Positions 27,250 through 34,597 of a DNA stretch of 64,000 bases are shown one piece after another (position 1 is the stretch's first letter; each line of letters opens with the position of its first letter). The stretch spans positions 62,001-126,000 of the forward strand of contig NZ_FQVJ01000006.1 of the NCBI RefSeq assembly GCF_900129125.1. Direction: 5' to 3'. Source of the DNA: Acidocella aminolytica 101 = DSM 11237 (GTDB taxonomy: Bacteria; Pseudomonadota; Alphaproteobacteria; Acetobacterales; Acetobacteraceae). The notes below the pieces were generated by a model. It was not told the DNA's origin and did not search any database. It saw only the letters and a program-made list of their open reading frames with translations. The position numbers and the translations under genes were made by a program.

Positions 27250-27332
27250 GCGGCTAATCCCATTTTCTTCACCAAAGCGGCGGACGGCGCCCATCCTGGC
27301 CGTCTAAAATATAAGACGGGCGGTATGCGCCC
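27250..27332 (+). repeat. composite interspersed repeat, copy 2
   Basis: Module 1 (27250-27290) reads GGCGGCTAATCCCATTTTCT and onward. Module 2 (27297-27332) holds the perfect palindromic arms CCGTCTAAAATATAAGACGG (27300-27319), followed by GCGGTATGCGCCC. The layout is the same as at 21284-21370. It lies between OsmC and VOC genes. Confidence 0.65.
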
Positions 27333-27438
27333 ATCACGGTCATCTAAAAACCAATCGCCTACCCTCGAAAGCCGACCTTCGCCCGACGTTGCCGAAAGGC
27401 CAGCACCCGTCGACCGGCAGTCCCGGCCAACCGTGGCT

Positions 27439-27930
27439 TCAAGGTTCCTTCTCTCCAACCCGCGCCGCCTCGATTCTGGCGATATCGATCCGGTGCATGG
27501 TCATCATGGCGGCCATGGCCCGTTTTGCGGCGGCCCGATCTTCGTCCTGCAACGCCGCCAGTAATGCCCGCGGTACGATCTGCCACGAGAAGCCCCAGCG
27601 GTCCTTGCACCAGCCGCAGGGGCGCTCGCTGCCGCCATTCTCGATGATTGCGTTCCAGTAGTGGTCGGTCTCCGCCTGATCATCAGTGATCACCTGGAAG
27701 CTCACCGCTTCGCTGGGTGTAACCGAAGGTCCGCCGTTCAACCCGAGGAAAGCCTGGCCGAGCACCGTGAACTCGACCGTGAGTTCGTCGCCCGCTTCGC
27801 CGCCCGGGTAATCGGAAACGGCTCGATGTGAGCGCCCGATATGGCTATTGGGGAACGTGGCCGCGTAGAATTCCGCCGCCTTGCAAGCCTCACGGCGATC
27901 GAACCACATGCAGGTAACGAGCTTGCTCAT
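27439..27930 (-). CDS. VOC-family protein (PhnB/3-dmu-9_3-mt type)
   Basis: 163-residue glyoxalase-fold protein. The start LVTCMWFDRREACKAAEFYAA and the phrase FLGLNGGPSVTPSEAVSFQV, together with CGWCKDRWGFSWQIVP, are typical of the PhnB/3-demethylubiquinone methyltransferase-like subfamily. These have the VOC fold but mostly unknown substrates. A GGAGAGG site precedes the ATG. It runs in the same direction as OsmC but is separated by a 300-bp repeat-bearing gap, so cotranscription is uncertain. Confidence 0.82.
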   Translation of the reverse strand: MSKLVTCMWFDRREACKAAEFYAATFPNSHIGRSHRAVSDYPGGEAGDELTVEFTVLGQAFLGLNGGPSVTPSEAVSFQVITDDQAETDHYWNAIIENGGSERPCGWCKDRWGFSWQIVPRALLAALQDEDRAAAKRAMAAMMTMHRIDIARIEAARVGEKEP

Positions 27931-28040
27931 CGATCCTCTCCTCGAGAAAGCACTCTAATCGGCGACAGTACGAACGCGCCCGGATCGCCCAAGCTGTAGA
28001 CGAGCTCACGGCGGTCGAAGTGTGCGGCGTCACCAAGCGC

Positions 28041-28607
28041 TCATTTGAAGGCGGTAATGCCTGCCACCTGATACCGGGCGAACGGATCCACCCTATCCCA
28101 GTCGGGCGGCATCCTGGAGGCCAATCCTGCCGCGTTCAACCGGCCGTTCTCAGCATGCGAAACAAGCCCGAGCCGATACCAACGCTCGAGATGTGCGCTG
28201 ATGTCGGCCAGAGCGAGATCGGACACGACGGCGCTAGCTGAGTCGAACAGCATGTCCGCCATCACGCCGATCGGCACGGCGTGATCTACCATCAGTCTGA
28301 CATTCGTGTCGCGGACCTTATAGAGCCGATCATAGCCGTCGGGGTCTTGTCGCGCATAGCTGAGAATATCCGCTGCTCCGCCGGAGATGAAATCAAGGGA
28401 TTCCAGCATCGCCATCCGCTTGGTCGCAGAAGGATTATTGAACCAGCGGGGACGATCGCCACGGCTTCTGTGATGATCCGTCTCAGACCGGAACGCGTTC
28501 CAATTGTCGAAGAAGTCCCGGAACGGCGCGCCCCGGTCCTTGGCCGCAACCGCTATACGGATATGATCAAGGTAGCTATTCGCAAGGATCTCCAGGCGAC
28601 GCGTCAT
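28041..28607 (-). CDS. hypothetical protein, 188 aa
   Basis: No family recognised. The frame has steady coding character: a helical, charged protein with an N-terminal half including FRDFFDNWNAFRSETDHH and SATKRMAMLESLDFISGGAA, and a C-terminal half (DISAHLERWYRLGLVSHAEN) that resembles a small winged-helix-like segment. No signal peptide or membrane segment. The opposite strand also has open frames, so confidence is moderate. Neighbours give no clue. Confidence 0.45.
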   Translation of the reverse strand: MTRRLEILANSYLDHIRIAVAAKDRGAPFRDFFDNWNAFRSETDHHRSRGDRPRWFNNPSATKRMAMLESLDFISGGAADILSYARQDPDGYDRLYKVRDTNVRLMVDHAVPIGVMADMLFDSASAVVSDLALADISAHLERWYRLGLVSHAENGRLNAAGLASRMPPDWDRVDPFARYQVAGITAFK

Positions 28608-28989
28608 GTTCCGGGACCAGAGAAGGGATCACAAACTGCAGCGTGGCCGAGGTTCGCGCCTTAACTGCCGCATGTCTACTGGCCCACCTTGCGATCTTGA
28701 CTCAGGTCGGCGCCGTCCGATCGCCTCTTCGTGATGCAGGGATCGATCGGGCAGTAATGCGCCCTACTCAGTCGCAGGTGCTTACAATTTGATTTCCTGA
28801 AACTGGACATTTGGGCCGCTGCCGCCATAGTCGTACCAATGATCGGCCCAGTCAGCGCTTATAGTTCTGTCCAACGTACTTCAACTGGTTCCGATATCGA
28901 GTGTTTTGGTTTTTGAAAGCCGCTTTTCAAGTACGTACTGCACATGATCCGTCACTGTGCTCTTAATCCAAAAAATCAGGAGGCCGGCC
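28608..28989. other. gene-free stretch with a short coding-like fragment
   Basis: 382 bp. On the minus strand, 28782-28880 reads TLDRTISADWADHWYDYGG and then GPNVQFQEIKL followed by a stop, which looks like the C-terminus of a lost protein; no upstream part remains. The rest is featureless apart from the AGGAGG ribosome binding site (about 28978-28983) of the following gene. Confidence 0.35.
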
Positions 28990-30876
28990 ATGCATTCAAT
29001 GATCACGCTACAAAACGAACTATCCTCTACGGTTTCCGTTTCAGTCGGCGTCTCTCCTGTACTCAACCAAAGCTATTGGGGGAATGTCCAAGACGATGCG
29101 CTTTCCGAGCAGGATACGTCGATCTTCTGGGTGAGCCGTTCGGCCGGCATTACCGATGGTCAAACCTGGGTTTTTAGCGCGGGCACCTCGGTGGGCAATA
29201 CGCCCGTCATGCTCCAGGTCAAGCTTACAGGAACGCTGCTCGGTAGCGACATCGCTATCGCGGTGCAGGCTGGCGCCCAGTTCAGCGGATGGTCGGACAG
29301 CGCGGACGTTTCGCTTGTCTTCGCCGCCGACGACACGAATACCTACCGGATTTCGGGTACCTATATTGACGAGGGCGCGCAATATAACAATGTACAGTTC
29401 GCTGTCAGCAAGGTCATTCTGCCGCAAATTAAGCACGTCGTGGTGTTAACGCTAGAGAATCGCTCATTCGATAATTTGCTCGGCTGGCTTTATGATGGAA
29501 CCCCCGGAAACTCACCCGCCTGCTATATCCCGAACATCTCGCCTCAGCCCTTCAATGGCCTCTCCGCGAATAGTTATTTCAACGAGAACAGCGCGATGAA
29601 CGGCGGCGCCCCAGTCTTTGCAAGTAATGGCACGACACCATGGACGGTAGGCACAAAAACAGTGGCTGCATCCTCCGTGCCGAATCCCGACCCTGGTGAG
29701 GAATTTAACCGCGTAGCGACGCAAATTGGCGCCAATAAAATGGACGGGTTCATTTCCGACTATATTTCGTGGGTTACATCTGCTGGGGGAACGCCGGACG
29801 AGGCGGCACAGATCATGCAATCCTACAGCCCAACGCAGATCCCGGTCATCACCACGCTTGCGAAGAGCTTCGCTGTCTCCGATGCTTGGCACGCCTCGGT
29901 ACCAAGCCAGACCTGGCCGAACCGCGCATTTCTTCAGGCCGGCGCATCGGCCGGCCACGTAAATAATGAGGGTTGGCCGTGGAATATTCCCACTATCTTT
30001 GATGTTCTGACCGAACAGAAACTGAGTTGGATGGTTTATAACAACAGCGTGCTACCCTCGTTGACCAAGACCTTGTTCTTCGAGAAGTACGGGGCGAACG
30101 AGACGAATTTCAGCGGGATCGGAGATTTTCAAAAGGCCTGCCTAGAGGGCACGCTCCCGGTATTCACGTTTTTGGAACCAAGCTTTGGCCCTTACGAGGT
30201 CGATGAGAGTTACCATCCCCCCTACGACGTAAGCCCCGGCGAGACCTTTCTGGCCAAAATCTATGAGATGATCCGAAGCAGCCCAGCCCGGGACGATATC
30301 CTGTTCGTGGTGCTATTCGATGAACATGGTGGCACGTACGACCATGTCGTACCGCCCGCCGCGCCCGCTGGCTTCCCAGCCGCAACGGATGCTTCAAAAT
30401 TTGCCTTCAACCAATTCGGGGTCCGGGTACCGGCCATCGTCGTCTCGTCATACGTCACGGCGGGCACGGTCTTTCGCAGCGGGACCGGCATCCCCTATGA
30501 TCATACCTCCGTACTCGCGACTTTACGTGACTGGCTCGGGCTGAGTGCCGCGTTTCGCAAGGACTTAGCAAGCTCGCGCATCGTCACTGCACCAACCCTC
30601 GCCCCTGTGCTAAACCGAACCGCGAAGCGCGATTGGCCCGACATACATGCCCCAGCAAGCCTAACCGAAGCTGCGGCAAGTCCGGCGGCAGCCCTGCCAT
30701 CGGCCGACGTCCCCTTGAACGACAATCAGAAGGCTGTTTTGATGGCTTGTAGCGCGCTGGTCGCCAAGCGCCCCCTATCCTTATCGGAAAAACAGAGGGC
30801 TGGGGAACAACTGCAGACGCATGGTGATGCGCAAGTCTGGCTGGCGGCGCTGCAACCACATTTACAAAGGAAATAA
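28990..30876 (+). CDS. phospholipase C/acid phosphatase-type phosphoesterase
   Basis: Alkaline-phosphatase superfamily protein (phosphoesterase family) of 628 residues. The core starts near residue 145 with IKHVVVLTLENRSFDN (metal and catalytic region). Later motifs are DAWHASVPSQTWPNR, FDEHGGTYDHVVPP and GIPYDHTSVLATLRDWLGL, all diagnostic of PLC/AcpA-like enzymes that cleave phosphate esters. In front lies a 140-residue beta-rich domain (VSVGVSPVLNQSYWGN) of unknown role, and a 60-residue tail follows. No signal peptide is evident. ATG 28990 with CAGGAGG was chosen over the upstream ATG at 28957. Confidence 0.85.
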   Translation: MHSMITLQNELSSTVSVSVGVSPVLNQSYWGNVQDDALSEQDTSIFWVSRSAGITDGQTWVFSAGTSVGNTPVMLQVKLTGTLLGSDIAIAVQAGAQFSGWSDSADVSLVFAADDTNTYRISGTYIDEGAQYNNVQFAVSKVILPQIKHVVVLTLENRSFDNLLGWLYDGTPGNSPACYIPNISPQPFNGLSANSYFNENSAMNGGAPVFASNGTTPWTVGTKTVAASSVPNPDPGEEFNRVATQIGANKMDGFISDYISWVTSAGGTPDEAAQIMQSYSPTQIPVITTLAKSFAVSDAWHASVPSQTWPNRAFLQAGASAGHVNNEGWPWNIPTIFDVLTEQKLSWMVYNNSVLPSLTKTLFFEKYGANETNFSGIGDFQKACLEGTLPVFTFLEPSFGPYEVDESYHPPYDVSPGETFLAKIYEMIRSSPARDDILFVVLFDEHGGTYDHVVPPAAPAGFPAATDASKFAFNQFGVRVPAIVVSSYVTAGTVFRSGTGIPYDHTSVLATLRDWLGLSAAFRKDLASSRIVTAPTLAPVLNRTAKRDWPDIHAPASLTEAAASPAAALPSADVPLNDNQKAVLMACSALVAKRPLSLSEKQRAGEQLQTHGDAQVWLAALQPHLQRK

Positions 30877-31135
30877 GGAAGGGATGATCATTGTTTTTCA
30901 GTAACGATAAGTTCGAGCCGACTGAAGCCCTCTACGGCTGCGCGCCCATTATCGCCGTTTACGTGCCCTACCGGTTCATCCGAAACGGGTCATTCACATG
31001 GATCATGAATTTTCGAAACTTAAGACTTTCGAACACTTTCCTCGGCTCATGAATTCAATGGGTTAGAGTGCCCATTCCCGGCTTGGCGCTTGAGCTGACA
31101 GGCAAACCGCCCTAGTGTTACATTCGGGCTTTTCC

Positions 31136-31828
31136 ATGGGCCGAACTGCTGCGTACAACGAGAGGCACCGCTTGATATCGGCGAAGTCGATCCTAGACAT
31201 TCTCAATTGGGCCAATGCTTTAGAGCATTATGAGTCTAGAATGAAAGTTCATAAACAGTTAGGGATTTTGCATGAAAGAAGACAAACCATCCAGTTTGCA
31301 AAGTTACTCGTAGGAATCAGCGATGACCACGGAAACTACAGTGCACGAGAGCATGGCCTCGGACCTTTGATATTGAGTCAGAATCCAAACGCGGCAAAGC
31401 GCTTGTTTAATGTCGCGGAGACACTGTACGCTGTAAAAAACGCTAATGATGTTCCTGACATAATACGAATGGCCGGCCTAAAGTATTTTCAAATCGGAGT
31501 TGGTTCCGAAGCATCATGCATGCTTAATCCGCAAGTTTGTTGGATTGCCAACACTCGAAGTATCTGGACACATCTCGTATTTAAGCACAAGGGAGATTTC
31601 GGTCGAGCGAACGAGGAGCTTAAACTTTATAGGGATGAGGATGAAACGTCAGAAATGGCTTACAGAAAATGGGCTGCAATTCATCGGGCCATGAATGCTA
31701 ATCTAACGGAAATCGTTGAGCAAGGCAGCCAATTTGCAAAGAATGCTTCAGTTAAATCAGGCAAGGTTAAGTATCTCTGGGCTGATGCGATCGCGAACGC
31801 TTTGTATGCCTACCACCATGAAGAATAG
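31136..31828 (+). CDS. hypothetical protein, about 230 aa, AT-rich
   Basis: Not recognised. A mostly helical, charged protein (SAKSILDILNWANALEHYES, HKQLGILHERRQTIQFAKLL) without signal or membrane segment. Base composition is clearly more AT-rich than the flanking metabolic genes, as are the next two genes, which suggests acquisition by transfer. ATG 31136 was chosen; a GTG at 31115 is possible. It is followed by the convergent LRAT-domain gene. Confidence 0.6.
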   Translation: MGRTAAYNERHRLISAKSILDILNWANALEHYESRMKVHKQLGILHERRQTIQFAKLLVGISDDHGNYSAREHGLGPLILSQNPNAAKRLFNVAETLYAVKNANDVPDIIRMAGLKYFQIGVGSEASCMLNPQVCWIANTRSIWTHLVFKHKGDFGRANEELKLYRDEDETSEMAYRKWAAIHRAMNANLTEIVEQGSQFAKNASVKSGKVKYLWADAIANALYAYHHEE

Positions 31829-31977
31829 AGATCTCCCTGTTTTCTACATCTCATTTTTTGATACGTGGGAAAGCGGAGTGTGTGGCAAGCAACACCTTCC
31901 ATCCTTCCCGGAGTTTGGTGAGCAGGCGACCAGTAGGCACATCAATGGTAGGCGTCACCCGCCTACGCTCATTGCGT

Positions 31978-32946
31978 TCATGAAGAAGATATCGGAGGAG
32001 GTAATGCCGGGTTAGTGCCATCGCTTCCAGGAGAAGGTAGCTGTGGCGGCTTTGATGTGATTGACTGATCTGGTTTGAGAAAATGTTGTGCTATCTTGTA
32101 TGCGCCATAGCCGCCAGCGAGTGCTGCGACCGCAGGCGCAGCCATGACCATTATCGTGCCTGCTGCCATGCCACCGCCGACTATGCTACCTATTGTTGCC
32201 AAGCCACTTGTTATTCCTGCCGCGCCAAGTCCAGCAGTCGCCCCATAAGTTGAAATTAGGGCTACACCACCAGCCGAGGCCGCGACGCCGGAGAGATAGC
32301 TCGAAACTTGTCCAATACGACGAGCCAATTTTTCTGACTTTGAATGCTCCTTCTGAACATTCAAAATATATCGGTGCATCAAAGCAGATATCAGAACGCC
32401 AATAGTTACTGGTGTTAGAATTAAACCGCCGACAGCGCCACCGAAACCGAAGGAAAGAGCCTTTATGCCTGACATTATTCCGGCTGCGCTTAGCCCCGAA
32501 ACGCTTCCGGCCACACTTACGGCGAAGTTTGCAAGCTGGCTTATTAGGCCGGTGGCAACTGCAACAAGCCCTCCAACTCCCCAATCAACTTGCGAACTTT
32601 CATGCTTTCCATATATGCACCAATTGACGAAATGCTGACAATTGTTGCCGAAAACTGAATATCCATCCTCCCCGAGACGTGATCGTGCCCGCTTCACAAT
32701 TTGTTCACCGTGATGCGGCGCATTTGGGTGGGGACGAACCCAAACCAATTGATTTCCACGAAAGTCACTAAATTTGGTGACTTCTACCATGCCGGGTTTA
32801 AGATCGTGGGCTAAACCGGAATAGTGGATGACCAATCCATCGCCAATGTAGATACCGTGATGAGTGTAACCAAGGCGCCTTGAAACGAGATGGGTCCCGG
32901 GCTCAAGATCAATTTCATCACCTATCGGATGATAAGTTTTTGCCAT
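31978..32946 (-). CDS. LRAT-domain protein with glycine-rich membrane tail
   Basis: 322 residues. The N-terminal LRAT (NlpC/P60-like) domain covers about residues 10-115: His30 in YTHHGIYIG, His41 in VIHYSG and the catalytic Cys103 in NNCQHFVNWC, the His-His-Cys set of lecithin:retinol acyltransferase-type acyltransferases and phospholipases. Residues 125-295 are hydrophobic and Gly/Ala-rich with several possible membrane segments (GLVAVATGLISQLANFAV, GSIVGGGMAAGTIMVMAAP). The tail is Pro/Ser-rich. ATG 32946 was chosen over TTG 32952. It should act on lipid acyl groups at the membrane. The biological role is unknown; a defence or effector role is a guess. Confidence 0.75.
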   Translation of the reverse strand: MAKTYHPIGDEIDLEPGTHLVSRRLGYTHHGIYIGDGLVIHYSGLAHDLKPGMVEVTKFSDFRGNQLVWVRPHPNAPHHGEQIVKRARSRLGEDGYSVFGNNCQHFVNWCIYGKHESSQVDWGVGGLVAVATGLISQLANFAVSVAGSVSGLSAAGIMSGIKALSFGFGGAVGGLILTPVTIGVLISALMHRYILNVQKEHSKSEKLARRIGQVSSYLSGVAASAGGVALISTYGATAGLGAAGITSGLATIGSIVGGGMAAGTIMVMAAPAVAALAGGYGAYKIAQHFLKPDQSITSKPPQLPSPGSDGTNPALPPPISSS

Positions 32947-33083
32947 AATCAAATTCCAAGAGCGAGAAAATTTTTCAACTTGAGCTCATATAAGGCATAT
33001 TGTAACGTTTCTGCAAAAGCTATAATCTGGGCGGAGCATGATATTTATGGGGTTTGGGAATAGATAGATTTATTTTGTTTTGG

Positions 33084-33103
33084 GACTGTCGCCGTTGACA
33101 GTC
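33084..33103. repeat. inverted repeat in the gap between two accessory genes
   Basis: GACTGTC (33084-33090), GCCGTT loop, GACAGTC (33097-33103): a perfect 7-bp stem inside the 325-bp gap 32947-33271. No T run follows on either strand in the right direction, so it is not a typical terminator. The rest of the gap shows nothing recognisable. Confidence 0.5.
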
Positions 33104-33271
33104 TCCTCCGGCCCGTTGGCCTTTAGGACGGGGGCGTCGTGCAATCGGGAATGTCTATTAATACGATTCATCACAAAAATTTGACCTCCCGGCCGTCAGA
33201 CGCCCATGACGGCACTTTTGGGCCAGTTTCAGCACGCCCGAGAGCAGACACGGGGAGTTGGGCCACGTAGC

Positions 33272-34222
33272 TTACCTTCTCTCGCCGATTTGATCAGATG
33301 CCAAGGCTCCCGCCTGCACTATTGCAAGCCAATCCTTGAAATCAGAAATTCCCCATTTGTTTTTTGCTAAGTTACAGGCCAAATGAGTGATTTGTAGGTT
33401 TTTATCATCATAGTTAACATTTGTACTATCGATCCGGTCAGGCGACGGTTGAAGCATCGAGCTTTTTGTTTGCACAAGACTTCCGCCGCAGAGAGCGCAT
33501 TTTCCCTTCTGATCATCTTGCCATTTCTGCGTAATGAGCGCGATCAAATCCGATAGATTGGGCGCGGCTCTTACGGGGTTTAGGCGTGAACTGACCTCGC
33601 CACCTTTACGAAGCCGATCAAGAATATTTTCAGCAATCCGGTAAGCTTCCTGTTTAACAGTCTTGTCGGGAATTAGCGCTGAACGCATTAGGTTCATATA
33701 CCGCTGAACAGGCTCGGCCAGCTTTAAGGCAATACGCTCAACAGCAAGCGCCATAATTAAAGCACGCTCCTCACCTAATGCCTCAACAACATTGCCACGA
33801 TTCTGAATCTCGGCAAATGATGTATAAGCCGTGGGTGCGACGGCTCTTGCTTCAGGAAATGGCGGACCAATCATGAGTGCGGCATCTATCGCAGCCATGG
33901 AGTATTGCCATTTTTCACCCCACGTAGACACAGACCATTCCCACATATGTTCGGGAACAATCTTAGATGTGTCCAAGATTTGATTCGGCTCTATCGATAC
34001 GGCCGATATCAAACGGCTTCGATGGTCCGGGTTTTCTGTAGTCTCAGGGTTTGTTGTACCTACATAGACAATAATGTCACGGCCAGGTCGAAACTCAGTC
34101 TGAAGCCGTTGGCCCACGCTCTTTTTTGTGAAGGAGAAGCACGGCCACTCGTCGCTAATAGGCCCGAACTCGCTCTTCATGAAAACGCGCCCTTCGGGAT
34201 GCATCATATCTGCAACAAGCAA
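33272..34222 (-). CDS. HNH endonuclease with PUA/EVE-like N-terminal domain (putative)
   Basis: 316 residues. The C-terminal 75 residues form an HNH nuclease: zinc CxxC in CALCGGSLV (about 242-245), SPDRIDSTNVNYDD, then HLACNLAKNKWG with the closing His/Asn residues. The N-terminal 130 residues (PGRDIIVYVGTTNPETTEN, HRSRLISAVSIEPNQIL, WEWSVSTWGEKWQYSMAA) look like a PUA/EVE-type domain; in related restriction enzymes such domains read modified bases. A modification-dependent restriction role is therefore plausible but unproven. The start is TTG 34222 with GGGGAG eight bases before it; ATG 34207 is the alternative. AT-rich, like its neighbours. Confidence 0.6.
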   Translation of the reverse strand: MLVADMMHPEGRVFMKSEFGPISDEWPCFSFTKKSVGQRLQTEFRPGRDIIVYVGTTNPETTENPDHRSRLISAVSIEPNQILDTSKIVPEHMWEWSVSTWGEKWQYSMAAIDAALMIGPPFPEARAVAPTAYTSFAEIQNRGNVVEALGEERALIMALAVERIALKLAEPVQRYMNLMRSALIPDKTVKQEAYRIAENILDRLRKGGEVSSRLNPVRAAPNLSDLIALITQKWQDDQKGKCALCGGSLVQTKSSMLQPSPDRIDSTNVNYDDKNLQITHLACNLAKNKWGISDFKDWLAIVQAGALASDQIGERR

Positions 34223-34597
34223 TTCATTTACTCCCCGTCGACCCCAACCGCTACGTCACGCAATCATAAGTATTTGTGCCTACTTTGGGCCGTGTCGATC
34301 GGTGTTTCAATAGCTGCCACAGGACATCATCTTTAGGCGCGAACTCCTCCGGCCAATAATGGCAGCTTACCCTATTTTCCGCTCCAAACCGGACAGGCAG
34401 AAATCGGCCCTTCATAACAGGACCTGTTGGATACGCTTATAACCAGTTCGGTGCTGATTCTAGGCCAAAGCAGCTCAACGCCGACAAACCTGTAGAACTC
34501 GCTGCTGGCTGGCTTGTCAGCTATAAAATTGGAAAGCTTGCCATATCAGACGCTACTCAAAAGAAATTTTCGTTAGCCTTCCAAAAACAATTAAGTT
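34223..34597. other. gene-free stretch with repeat and short plus-strand frame
   Basis: 375 bp between the HNH gene start and the nitrate reductase end. It holds one module-1 repeat (34351-34410). A plus-strand frame from about 34405 to 34632 reads GPVGYAYNQFGADSRPKQLN and then VELAAGWLVSYKIGKLAISD, with no start codon, ending antisense inside the nasA 3' end. It could be a gene fragment but is not identified. Confidence 0.35.
34351..34410 (+). repeat. interspersed repeat module 1, copy
   Basis: Reads GGCCAATAATGGCAGCTTAC, then CCTATTTTCCGCTCCAAACC and GGACAGGCAG to CGGCCC. It is closely matched by 54036-54095, which shares the CCAAACCGGACAGGCAG-like centre and the CGGCCC end. Confidence 0.6.

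Noticed and set aside
31716-32015. 99-codon plus-strand frame
   Set aside because: Overlaps the ends of two better supported genes in other frames and has no recognised domain.
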